A stretch of 64,000 nt of DNA from Eledone cirrhosa (taxonomy: Eukaryota; Mollusca; Cephalopoda; Octopoda; Eledonidae), in assembly GCA_964016885.1 (NCBI GenBank), contig OZ024746.1:101955711-102019710 (forward strand), read 5' to 3'. Every line of letters starts with the position of its first letter. Within the stretch, counting starts at the first letter, position 1. The notes beneath the pieces were generated by a model. That model saw nothing but the letters and a program-made list of their open reading frames with translations. It was not told the origin of the DNA and did no database searches. Below, piece by piece: positions 1 to 13,000 of the stretch. The position numbers and the translations under genes are program-made.

Positions 1-247
1 TAATGTCTCCTATTAACGAGTTATTAGTGATGTCATTAAGTGGAGAAAGGACACAAACGACCAACTGCTAACGTAATAATTATACACATAATAGACATTA
101 ACAGATAGTAACATACAAATAGCAATGAACTGAATATTATGAATATTGTTGTTGTTAATATCATCATCATCACTATTGTTGTTATTATAACATATAATGC
201 TTAAGGTTGTTAACCGTTTTGTCAATTTGTTAATCAGTGACTCTTAC
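1..247 (-). other. OTUD5: OTUD5 intron 1 (partial)
   Basis: This is the start of the intron that follows the first OTUD5 coding exon on the minus strand. It opens with the donor gtaagag at 247-241, directly after the codon GAG, so the intron is phase 0. If it were read through, the frame would hit a stop six codons later. It is AT-rich and holds low-complexity GTT/ATC runs at about 137-190. The acceptor lies outside the window. No other signal was seen. Confidence 0.75.
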
Positions 248-724
248 CTCGTCAGTATTATCTTGAAATTGGCGTCCAGGAGTTGCATGTTCATCTTCAC
301 TGTTGTAGCCACCGTTCATGGAATCATATTCAGAAGGTGGGGAGCCACTACCGGCCACTCCGACCCCAACAGAGCCTGCTCCAGGTACTACACTCCCGCC
401 AACTACAACGTGAGACGAAGATGATGTCGGAGGGTGGTGACCCCCGCGAGGATCATGTCTATGTTTACGTACATTCCTGTGTGGTGACGACCTATGCCGT
501 CTTTTGTTGTGGTTTGGATTATTATCGTGTCCATCGTATGAGCTGCCGCCTGAATCTCGTTTATCTTCGAAAGAAGTGGAAGCAGGAAGCCATCGGGTGG
601 GAGAATTTCTAGAACGTCCCACTTTTTCGTGTCTAGATTCGTTTGAGGACGGGTGGTGGCTGTGGTCCGTATTCTCCGGATCATTCTTGTCCTTTGTTGT
701 CTTCTTCTTTGGAAGAATAGTCAT
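248..724 (-). CDS. OTUD5: OTUD5 (OTU deubiquitinase, DUBA) first coding exon, partial
   Basis: This is the N-terminal coding exon of OTUD5, an OTU-family cysteine deubiquitinase that removes ubiquitin chains in signalling and chromatin control. It has 159 codons in phase 0 and ends at a gtaagag donor. Two islands identify it: the start MTILPKKK (residues 1-8), which begins vertebrate OTUD5, and GYNSEDE (139-145), which precedes the catalytic domain. S142 in the second island matches the CK2-phosphorylated, activating serine of the human protein (S177) and keeps the acidic S-x-x-E context. Between the islands the chain is disordered: Asp/His/Ser-rich, a basic stretch KRRHR (74-78) resembling a nuclear signal, and a Gly/Val/Ser run (about 106-128). 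The OTU catalytic domain is in later exons outside the window. The start codon has A at -3. Identification rests on the two short islands, not on the catalytic domain. Confidence 0.8.
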
Positions 725-960
725 GTTTTAGAATTAAATAGACACTTTACGTCCTTCTACAAATTTAATTGGCACTTGATATATGTTGTGAGCTGACAGT
801 GATCGCCCGTTCGATTCGCACTAGGCACTCTTATGGCAAACTGCCAGCGAAACGAAGTAAACATGGCGCCTGGACATTTGACGTCAGACAACGTAAACAG
901 GAGAATTGACAAGGGAGATAATTAAGACACTGCGACCTCACTGGCTTTTTGTTTATAACA
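725..960 (-). promoter_or_regulatory. OTUD5 5' flank: probable 5' UTR and promoter
   Basis: Sequence upstream of the OTUD5 start codon, with more CpG than its AT-rich surroundings. It contains a perfect palindromic cAMP-response/ATF element TGACGTCA at 879-886, a YY1-like AACATGGCGCC at about 861-871, and GACAAGGGAGATAATTA at 908-924. The last motif recurs 11 bp before the COA4 start codon. The transcription start was not determined; no TATA box is placed convincingly. Promoter role is inferred from position and motifs. Confidence 0.5.
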
Positions 961-1711
961 TTAGTGCAGTTGTCACTTACTTGCGTTATATACTCACACA
1001 CATATATCTATATAATATATTTGGATATATATATACACATACAATTAACTTATATATATATATATATATATTGATGTAATATGTTATGTACTTTTATTGA
1101 AAAATCTAGCTTTTGTCCGATATAATTCTCAAAATTGATGCTATTTAACAATGTATGAACGGTGTGTGTATAAATATATATGTGAGTATATAAATATATG
1201 TGTGTGTATAAATATATGTGTGTATATTACAAAATTCTTTGTCACAGTGATATTAATAAATGCGCGGGCGCGCGAGTACCTAAAATTTATTTTCTTTCTG
1301 CTCTGAATAATGTCTTTAACACAGGTTTTAAACAAAATATTCGTCTATAATATTCTAAACATTAGTAAAACATATACTGGAACAGTAGTCGCCGATGTTT
1401 TGTTGTTAAATAGGATGTGGATGTTATAGACGAAATGCCACTCTAGTAGTAGGCTGTAGTAAATAGTAAAAAGTAGCTTTTAATGTGTCAAACTCTCTCT
1501 CATCACAACAATAAACACACCTTTATGTTTACATTACATTTTCGTGGCCTCTCACTTCCCTACCGTGGTAGCACTGGCGTTATAATAACTGTACAGTCGG
1601 ATCTCTTATTGTTCTTCGTCTTTTTCATCTGTTGTTGTTGGAAGGAGGGGGGTTAACTTGATAAATAATCGCATAAAGCAAATAAAACAATATTACTGTT
1701 ACTTTGGAATC
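961..1711. repeat. Gene-free AT-rich spacer with TA/TG microsatellites
   Basis: This lies between the OTUD5 5' flank and the large array. It holds (TA)n runs at about 1,003-1,070 and an imperfect repeat of 'tgtgtgtataaatata' type at about 1,163-1,225. The rest is unstructured AT-rich DNA. No coding signal was seen. Confidence 0.7.
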
Positions 1712-4700
1712 GTACCTTTAACTATACCTGTCTCTAACTGTACCTGTCTTTAACTATACTTGTCTCTAACTGTACCTGTCTCTAACTGTACCTGTCTTTA
1801 ACTATACTTGTCTCTAACTGTACCTGTCTCTAACTGTACCTGTCTTTAACTATACTTGTATCTAACTGTACCTGTCTCTAACTATTTCTGTCTCTAACTA
1901 TACCTGTCTCTAACTGTACCTGTCTTTAACTATACTTGTCTCTAACTATACCTGTCTGTAACTGTACCTGTCTCTAACTATACCTGTCTCTAACTATACT
2001 TGTCTCTAATGTACCTGTCTCTAACTGTACCTGTCCCTAACTATACCTGTCTCTAACTGTACCTGTCTCTAACTATACTTGTCTCTAACTGTACCTGTCT
2101 CTAACTGTACCTGTCTCTAACTGTACCTGTCTCTAATTTACCTGTCTCTAACTATACCTGTATCTAACTGTACCTGTCTCTAAGTGTACCTGTCTCTAAC
2201 TGTACCTGTCTCTAACTGTCCTGTCTCTAACTATACCTGTCTCTAACTGTACCTGTCTCTAACTATACCTGTCTTTAACTGTACCTGTCTCTAACTATAC
2301 CTGTCTCTAACTATACCTGTCTCTAACTGTACCTGTCTCTAACTATACCTGTCTCTAATTATACCTCTCTCTAACTATACCTGTCTCTAACTATACCTGT
2401 CATTAACTGTACCTGTCTCTAACTACACCTGTCTCTAAATGTACCTGTCTCTAACTGTACCTGTCTATAACTGTACCTGTCTATAACTGTACTTGTCTCT
2501 AACTATACCTGTCTCTAAGTATACCTGTCTCTAACTGTACTTGTAATTAACTGTACTTGTCTCTAACTATACCTTTCTCTAACAGTACCTGTAATTAACT
2601 GTACCTGTCTGTAACTATAACTGTCTCTAATTGTACTTGTCTCTAACTGTACCTGTCTGTAACTATACCTGTCTCTAACTGTACCTGTCTCTAACTGTAC
2701 CTGTCTATAACTGTACCTGTCTATAACTGTACCTGTCTCTAACTGTACCTGCCTATAACTGCACCTGTCTATAACTGTTCCTGTCTCTAAATATACCTGT
2801 CTCTAACTATACCTGTCTCTAACTGTACCTGTCTCTAACTATACCTGTCTCTAACTGTTCCTGTCTCTAACAATACCTGCCTTTAACTGTACCCGTCTCT
2901 AACTATACCTGTCTCTAACTGTACCTGTCTCTAGCTGTACCTGTCTCTAACTGTACCTGTCTCTAACTATACCTGTCTCTAACTGTACCTGTCTCTAACT
3001 GTACCTGTCTCTAACTATACCTCTCTCTAACTGTACCTGTCTCTAACTATACCTGTATCTAACTGTACCTGTCTCTAACTGTACCCTTCTCTAACTGTAC
3101 CTGTCTCTAACTGTACCTGTCTCTAACTATACCTGTCTCTTACTATACCTGTCTATAACTGTACCTGTCTCTAACTGTACCTTTCTCTAAATATACCTGT
3201 CTCTAACTATACCTGTCTCTAACTGTACCTGTCTCTAACTATACCTGTCTCTAAGTATACCTGTCTCTAACTATACCTGTCATTAACTGTACCTGTCTAT
3301 AACTGTACCTGTCTCTAACTGTACCTTTCTCTAACTGTACCTGTCTCTAACTATACCTGTCTCTAACTGTACCCGTCTCTAACTATACCTGACTCTAACT
3401 ATACCTGTCTCTAACTATACTTGTCTATAACTGTACCTGTCTATAACTGTACCTGTCTCTAACTGTACCTGTCTCTAACTGTACCTGTCTCTAACTATAC
3501 CTGTCTCTAACTGTACCTGTCTCTAACTATACCTGTCTCTAACTGTACCTGTCTATAACTGTACCTGTCTATAACTGTACCTGTCTATAACTGTACCTGT
3601 ATGTAACTATAACTGTCTCTAACTGTAACTGTCTATAACTGTACCTGTCTATAACTGTACTTGTCTCTAACTATACCTGTCTATAAATGTACCTGTCTCT
3701 AACTGTACCTGTCTCTAACTATACCTGTCTCTAACTGTACCTGTCTCTAACTATACCTGTCTCTAACTGTACCTGTCTCTAACTGTACCTGTCTCTAACT
3801 GTACCTGTCTCTAACTATACCTGTCTCTAACTATACCTGTCTCTAACTGTACCTGTCTCTTACTATACCTGTCTCTAATTATACCTGTCTCTAACTGTAC
3901 CTGTCTCTAACTATACCTGTCTCTAACTATACCTGTCTCTAACTATACCTGTCTCTAACTGTACTTGCCTCTAACTATACCTGTCTCTAACTATACCTGT
4001 CTCTAACTGTACCTGTAATTAACTGTACCTGTCTCTAACTATACCTTTCTCTAACAGTACCTGTAATTAACTGTACCTGTCTGTAACTATAACTGTCTCT
4101 AACTGTACTTGTCTCTAACTGTACCTGTCTCTAACTGTACCTGTCTACAACTGTACCTGTCTCTCACTGTACCTGTCTGTAACTATAACTGTCTCTAACT
4201 GTACTTGTCTCTAACTATACCTGTCTCTAACTGTACCTGTCTACAACTGTACCTGTCTCTAACTGTACCTGTCTATAACTGCACCTGTCTATAACTGTTC
4301 CTGTCTCTAAATATACCTGTCTCTAAGTATACCTGTCTCTAACTGTACCTGTCTCTAACTATACCTGTCTCTAACTGTACCTGTCTCTAACTGTACCTGC
4401 TTCTAACTGTACCTGTCTCTAACTATACCTGTCTCTAACTGTACCTGTCTCTAACTGTACCTGTCTCTAACTATACCTGTATCTAACTGTACCTGTCTCT
4501 AACTGTACCTGTCTCTAACTGTACCTGTCTCTAACTATACCTGTCTTTAACTATACCTGTCTCTAACTGTACCTGTCTCTAACTGTACCTTTCTCTAACT
4601 ATACCTGTCTCTAACTATACCTGTCTCTAACTGTACCTGTCTCTAACTATACCTGTCTCTAACTATACCTGTCTCTCACTATACCTGTCTCTAACTATAC

Positions 4701-7700
4701 CTGTCATTAACTGTACCTGTCTATAACTGTACCTGTCTCTAACCGTACCTGTCTCTAACAATACCTGTCTCTAACTGTACCCGTCTCTAACTATACCTGA
4801 CTCTAACTATACCTGTCTCTAACTATACCTGTCTCTAACTGTACCTGTCTATAACTGTACCTGTCTCTAACTGTACCTGTCTCTAACTGTACCTGTCTCT
4901 AACTATACCTGTCTCTAACTGTACCTGTCTATAACTGTACCTGTCTATAACTGTACCTGTCTCTAACTGTACCTGTATGTAACTATAACTGTCTCTAACT
5001 GTAACTGTCTATAACTGTACCTGTCTATAACTGTACTTGTCTCTAACTATACCTGTCTATAAATGTACCTGTCTCTAACTGTACCTGTCTCTAACTATAC
5101 CTGTCTCTAACTGTACCTGTCTCTAACTATACCTGTCTCTAACTGTACCTGTCTCTAACTGTACCTGTCTCTAACTATACCTGTCTCTAACTATACCTGT
5201 CTCTAACTGTACCTGTCTCTAACTATACCTGTCTCTACCTGTACCTGTCTCTAATTATACCTGTCTCTAACTGTACCTGTCTCTAACTATACCTGTCTCT
5301 AACTATACCTGTCTCTAACTGTACTTGTCTCTAACTATACCTGTCTCTAACTGTACCTGTAATTAACTGTACCTGTCTCTAACTATACCTTTCTCTAACA
5401 GTACCTGTAATTAACTGTACCTGTCTGTAACTATAACTGTCTCTAACTGTACCTGTCTCTAACTATACCTGTCTCTAACTGTACCTGTCTCTAACTGTAC
5501 CTGTGATAACTGTACCTGTCTCTAGCTGTACCTGTCTCTAACTGTAGCTGTCTGTAACTATACATGTCTCTAACTGTACCTGTCTCTAACTGTTCCTGTC
5601 TCTAACTATACCTGTCTCTAACTGTACCTGTCTCTAACTGTACCTGTCTCTAACTGTACCTGACTCTAACTATAGCTGTCTCTAACTATACCTGTCTCTA
5701 ACTGTACCTGTCTCTAACTATACCTGTCTCTACCTATACCTGTCTCTAACTATACCTGTCTCTAACTGTACCTGTCTCTAACTATACCTGTCTCTAACTG
5801 TACCTGTCTCTAACTATACCTGTCTCTAACTGTACCTGTCTATAACTGTACCTGTCTATAACTGTACCTGTCTATAACTGTACCTGTATGTAACTATAAC
5901 TGTCTCTAACTGTAACTGTCTATAACTGTACCTGTCTATAACTGTACTTGTCTCTAACTATACCTGTCTATAAATCTACCTGTCTCTAACTGTACCTGTC
6001 TCTAACTATACCTGTCTCTAACTGTACCTGTCTCTAACTATACCTGTCTCTAACTGTACCTGTCTCTAACTGTACCTGTCTCTAACTGTACCTGTCTCTA
6101 ACTATACCTGTCTCTAACTATACCTGTCTCTAACTGTTCCTGTCTCTAACAATACCTGCCTTTAACTGTACCTGTCTCTAACTATACCTGTCTCTAACTG
6201 TACCTGTCTCTATATGTACCTGTCTCTAACTGTACCTGTCTGTAACTATACCTGTCTCTAACTGTACCTGTCTCTAACTGTACCTGTCTCTAACTGTTCC
6301 TGTCTCTAACTGTACCTGTCTCTAACTGTACCTGTCTATAACTGTACCTGTCTATAACTATACCTGTTTCTAACTGTACCTGTCTCTAACTGTACATGTC
6401 TCTAACTGTTCCTGTCTCTAACTATACCTGTCTCTAACTGTACCTGTCTATAACTGTACCTGTCTATAACTGTACCTGTCTATAACTATACCTGTTTCTA
6501 ACTGTACCTGTCTCTAACTGTACCTGTCTCTAACTGTTCCTGTCTCTAAATATACCTGTCTCTAACTATACCTGTCTCTAACTGTACCTGTCTCTAACTA
6601 TACCTGTCTCTAACTGTTCCTGTCTCTAACAATACCTGCCTTTAACTGTACCTGTCTCTAACTATACCTGTCTCTAACTGTACTTGTCTCTAGCTGTACC
6701 TGTCTCTAACTGTACCTGTCTGTAACTATACATGTCTCTAACTGTACCTGTCTCTAGCTGTACCTGTCTCTAACTGTACCTGTCTGTAACTATACATGTC
6801 TCTAACTGTACCTGTCTCTAACTGTATCTGTCTCTAACTGTTCCTGTCTCTAACTATACCTCTCTCTAACTGTTCCTGTCTCTAACTATACCTGTCTCTA
6901 ACTGTACCTGTCTCTAACTGTACCTGTCTATAACTGTACCTGTCTATAACTATACCTGTTTCTAACTGTACCTGTCTCTAACTGTACCTGTCTCTAACTG
7001 TACCTGTCTCTAACTGTACCTGTCTCTACCTATACCTGTCTCTAACTATACCTGTCTCTAACTGTACCTGTCTCTAACTGTACCTGTCTCTAACTATACC
7101 TGTCTCTAACTGTACCTGTCTCTAACTATACCTGTCTCTAACTGTACCTGTCTATAACTGTACCTGTCTATAACTGTACCTGTCTATAACTGTACCTGTA
7201 TGTAACTATAACTGTCTCTAACTCTAACTGTCTATAGCTGTACCTCTCTATAACTGTACTTGTCTCTAACTATACCTGTCTATAAATGTACCTGTCTCTA
7301 ACTGTACCTGTCTCTAACTATACCTGTCTCTAACTATACCTGTCTCTAACTGTACCTGTCTCTAACTATACCTGTCTCTAACTGTACCTGTCTCTAACTG
7401 TACCTGTCTCTAACTGTACCTGTCTCTAACTATACCTGTCTCTAACTATAGCTGTCTCTAACTGTTCCTGTCTCTAACAATACCTGCCTTTAACTGAACC
7501 TGTCTCTAACTATACCTGTCTCTAACTGTACCTGTCTCTATATGTACCTGTCTCTAACTGTACCTGTCTGTAACTATACCTGTCTCTAACTGTACCTGTC
7601 TCTAACTGTACCTGTCTCTAACTGTTCCTGTCTCTAACTATACCTGTCTCTAACTGTACCTGTCTCTAACTGTACCTGTCTATAACTGTACCTGTCTATA

Positions 7701-8329
7701 ACTATACCTGTTTCTAACTGTACCTGTCTCTAACTGTACCTGTCTCTAACTGTTCCTGTCTCTAACTATACCTGTCTCTAACTGTACCTGTTTATAACTG
7801 TACCTGTCTATAACTGTACCTGTCTCTAACTATACCTGTCTCTACCTATACCTGTCTCTAACTGTACCTGTCTCTAACTGTACCTGTCTCTAACTATACC
7901 TGTCTCTAACTGTACCTGTCTCTAACTGTATCTGTCTCTAACTATACCTGTATCTAACTGTACCTGTCTCTAACTATACCTGTCTCTAACTATAACTGTC
8001 TCTAACTGTACCTGTCTCTAACTGTACCTGTCTCTAACTATACCTGTCTCTACCTGTACCTGTCTCTAATTATACCTGTCACTAACTGTACCTGTCTCTA
8101 ACTATACCTGTCTCTAACTATACCTGTCTCTAACTTACCTGTCTCTAACTATACCTGTCTCTAACTATACCTACCTCTAACTGTACCTGTAATTAACTGT
8201 ACCTGTCTCTAACTATACCTGTCTCTAACTATACCTACCTCTAACTGTACCTGTAATTAACTGTACCTGTCTCTAACTATACCTTTCTGTAACTGTACCT
8301 GTAATTGACTGTACCTGTCTGTAACTATA

Positions 8330-10030
8330 ACTGTCTCTAACTGTACCTGTCTTTAACTATACTTGTCTCTAACTGTACCTGTCTTTAACTATACTTGTCT
8401 CTAACTGTACCTGTCTCTAACTGTACCTGTCTTTAACTATACTTGTATCTAACTGAACCTGTCTCTAACTGTACCTGTCTCTAACTATATCTGTCTCTAA
8501 CTATACCTGTCTCTAACTGTACCTGTCTTTAACTATACTTGTCTCTAACTGTACCTGTCTCTAACTATACCTGTCTCTAACTATACTTGTCTCTAATGTA
8601 CCTGTCTCTAACTGTACCTGTCCCTAACTATACCTGTCTCTAACTGTACCTGTCTCTAACTATACTTGTCTCTAACTGTACCTGTCTCTAACTGTACCTG
8701 TCTCTAACTGTACCTGTCTCTAACTTACCTGTCTCTAACTATACCTGTATCTAACTGTACCTGTCTCTAAGTGTACCTGTCATTAACTGTACCTGTCTCT
8801 AACTACACCTGTCTCTAAATGTACCTGTCTCTAACTGTACCTGTCTATAACTGTACCTGTCTATAACTGTACTTGTCTCTAACTATACCTGTCTCTAACT
8901 ATACCTGTCTCTAACTGTACCTGTAATTAACTGTACCTGTCTCTAACTATACCTTTCTCTAACAGTACCTGTAATTAACTGTACCTGTCTGTAACTATAA
9001 CTGTCTCTAACTGTACTTGTCTCTAACTGTACCTGTCTCTAACTATACCTGTCTCTAACTGTACCTGTCTCTAACTGTACCTGTCTATAACTGTACCTGT
9101 CTCTAACTGTACCTATCTATAACTGCACCTGTCTATAACTGTTCCTGTCTCTAAATATACCTGTCTCTAACTATACCTGTCTCTAACTGTACCTGTCTCT
9201 AACTGTTCCTGTCTCTAACAATACCTGCCTTTAACTGTACCCGTCTCTAACTATACCTGTCTCTAACTGTACCTGTCTCTAGCTGTACCTGTCTCTAACT
9301 GTACCTGTCTCTAACTATACCTGTCTCTAACTGTTCCTGTCTCTAACTGTACCTGTCTCTAACTGTACCTGTCTCTAACTATACCTCTCTCTAACTGTAC
9401 CTGTCTCTAACTATACCTGTATCTAACTGTACCTGTCTCTAACTGTACCCTTCTCTAACTGTACCTGTCTCTAACTGTACCTGTCTCTAACTATACCTGT
9501 CTCTTACTATACTTGTCTCTAACTGTACCTGTCATTAACTGTACCTGTCTCTAACTATACCTGTCTCTAACTATACCTGTCTATAACTGTACCTGTCTCT
9601 AACTGTACCTTTCTCTAACTATACCTGTCTCTAACTATACCTGTCTCTAAATGTACCTGTCTCTAACTATACCTGTCTCTAACTATACCTGTCTCTAACT
9701 ATACCTGTCTCTAACTATACCTGTCATTAACTGTACCTGTCTATAACTGTACCTGTCTCTAACTGTACCTTTCTCTAACTGTACCTGTCTCTAACTGTTC
9801 CTGTCTCTAACTGTTCCTGTCTCTAACTATACCTGACTCTAACTATACCTGTCTCTAACTATACCTGTCACTAACTGTACCTGTCTCTAACTGTACCTGT
9901 CTCTAACTGTACCTGTCTCTAACTGTACCTCTCTCTAACTATACCTGTCTCTAACTGTACCTGTCTCTAACTATACCTGTCTCTAACTGTACCTGTCTAT
10001 AATTGTACCTGTCTATAACTGTACCTGTCT
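8330..10030. repeat. Array sub-block, duplicated 8,909 bp downstream (first copy)
   Basis: Three variant markers here recur exactly 8,909 bp further on: the shortened unit ctctaatg at 8,591 (again at 17,500), the acccg variant at 9,239 (18,148) and ctgactct at 9,833 (18,742). Constant spacing means no net insertion or deletion between the copies over this range. Ends are approximate. Confidence 0.75.
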
Positions 10031-13000
10031 CTAACTGTACCTGTATGTAACTATAACTGTCTCTAACTGTAACTGTCTATAACTGTACCTGTCTATAACT
10101 GTACCTGTCTCTAACTGTACCTGTATGTAACTATAACTGTCTATAAATGTACCTGTCTCTAACTGTACCTGTCTCTAACTATACCTGTCTCTAACTGTAC
10201 CTGTCTCTAACTATACCTGTCTCTAACTGTACCTGTCTCTAACTGTACCTGTCTCTAACTGTACCTGTCTCTAACTATACCTGTCTCTAACTATACCTGT
10301 CTCTAACTGTACCTGTCTCTAACTATACCTGTATGTAACTATAACTGTCTCTAACTGTAACTGTCTATAGCTGTACCTCTCTATAACTGTACTTGTCTCT
10401 AACTATACCTGTCTATAAATGTACCTGTCTCTAACTGTACCTGTCTCTAACTATACCTGTCTCTAACTGTACCTGTCTCTAACTATACCTGTCTCTAACT
10501 GTACCTGTCTCTAACTATACCTGTCTCTAACTGTACCTGTCTATAACTGTACCTGTCTATAACTGTACCTGTCTATAACTGTACCTGTATGTAACTATAG
10601 CTGTCTCTAACTGTAACTGTCTATAACTGTACCTGTCTATAACTGTACTTGTCTCTAACTATACCTGTCTATAAATGTACCTGTCTCTAACTGTACCTGT
10701 CTCTAACTATACCTGTCTCTAACTGTACCTGTCTCTAACTATACCTGTCTCTAACTGTACCTGTCTCTAACTGTACCTGTCTCTAACTGTACCTGTCTCT
10801 AACTATACCTGTCTCTAACTATACCTGTCTCTAACTGTTCCTGTCTCTAACAATACCTGCCTTTAACTGTACCTGTCTCTAACTGTACCTGTCTCTAACT
10901 GTACCTGTCTCTATATGTACCTGTCTCTAACTGTACCTGTCTGTAACTATACCTGTCTCTAACTGTACCTGTCTCTAACTGTACCTGTCTCTAACTGTTC
11001 CTGTCTCTAACTGTACCTGTCTCTAACTGTACCTGTCTATAACTGTACCTGTCTATAACTATACCTGTTTCTAACTGTACCTGTCTCTAACTGTACCTGT
11101 CTCTAACTGTTCCTGTCTCTAACTATACCTGTCTCTAACTGTACCTGTCTCTAACTGTACCTGTCTATAACTGTACCTGTCTATAACTATACCTGTTTCT
11201 AACTGTACCTGTCTCTAACTGTACCTGTCTCTAACTGTTCCTGTCTCTAAATATACCTGTCTCTAACTATACCTGTCTCTAACTGTACCTGTCTCTAACT
11301 ATACCTGTCTCTAACTGTTCCTGTCTCTAACAATACCTGCCTTTAACTGTACCTGTCTCTAACTATACCTGTCTCTAACTGTACTTGTCTCTAGCTGTAC
11401 CTGTCTCTAACTGTACCTGTCTGTAACTATACATGTCTCTAACTGTACCTGTCTCTAGCTGTACCTGTCTCTAACTGTACCTGTCTGTAACTATACATGT
11501 CTCTAACTGTACCTGTCTCTAACTGTACCTGTCTCTAACTGTTCCTGTCTCTAACTATACCTCTCTCTAACTGTTCCTGTCTCTAACTATACCTGTCTCT
11601 AACTGTACCTGTCTCTAACTGTACCTGTCTATAACTGTACCTGTCTATAACTATACCTGTCTCTAACTATACCTGTCACTAACTGTACCTGTCTCTAACT
11701 GTACCTGTCTCTAACTGTACCTGTCTCTAACTGTACCTCTCTCTAACTATACCTGTCTCTAACTGTACCTGTCTCTAACTATACCTGTCTCTAACTGTAC
11801 CTGTCTATAATTGTACCTGTCTATAACTGTACCTGTCTCTAACTGTACCTGTATGTAACTATAACTGTCTCTAACTGTAACTGTCTATAACTGTACCTGT
11901 CTATAACTGTACCTGTCTCTAACTGTACCTGTATGTAACTATAACTGTCTATAAATGTACCTGTCTCTAACTGTACCTGTCTCTAACTATACCTGTCTCT
12001 AACTGTACCTGTCTCTAACTATACCTGTCTCTAACTGTACCTGTCTCTAACTGTACCTGTCTCTAACTGTACCTGTCTCTAACTATACCTGTCTCTAACT
12101 ATACCTGTCTCTAACTGTACCTGTCTCTAACTATACCTGTATGTAACTATAACTGTCTCTAACTGTAACTGTCTATAGCTGTACCTCTCTATAACTGTAC
12201 TTGTCTCTAACTATACCTGTCTATAAATGTACCTGTCTCTAACTGTACCTGTCTCTAACTATACCTGTCTCTAACTGTACCTGTCTCTAACTATACCTGT
12301 CTCTAACTGTACCTGTCTCTAACTATACCTGTCTCTAACTGTACCTGTCTATAACTGTACCTGTCTATAACTGTACCTGTCTATAACTGTACCTGTATGT
12401 AACTATAACTGTCTCTAACTGTAACTGTCTATAACTGTACCTGTCTATAACTGTACTTGTCTCTAACTATACCTGTCTATAAATGTACCTGTCTCTAACT
12501 GTACCTGTCTCTAACTATACCTGTCTCTAACTGTACCTGTCTCTAACTATACCTGTCTCTAACTGTACCTGTCTCTAACTGTACCTGTCTCTAACTGTAC
12601 CTGTCTCTAACTATACCTGTCTCTAACTATACCTGTCTCTAACTGTTCCTGTCTCTAACAATACCTGCCTTTAACTGTACCTGTCTCTAACTGTACCTGT
12701 CTCTAACTGTACCTGTCTCTATATGTACCTGTCTCTAACTGTACCTGTCTGTAACTATACCTGTCTCTAACTGTACCTGTCTCTAACTGTACCTGTCTCT
12801 AACTGTTCCTGTCTCTAACTGTACCTGTCTCTAACTGTACCTGTCTATAACTGTACCTGTCTATAACTATACCTGTTTCTAACTGTACCTGTCTCTAACT
12901 GTACCTGTCTCTAACTGTTCCTGTCTCTAACTATACCTGTCTCTAACTGTACCTGTCTATAACTGTACCTGTCTATAACTGTACCTGTCTATAACTATAC

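Noticed and set aside
283..731. Open frames on the plus strand and in another minus frame over the OTUD5 exon
   Set aside because: They are shadows of the OTUD5 reading frame, which alone shows conserved islands and a splice donor.
863..925. Small plus-strand frame (20 codons) starting in the OTUD5 5' flank
   Set aside because: It starts in a good context and a YY1-like ATGGCG, but it is very short, has no recognised homologue and ends within the shared promoter motif.
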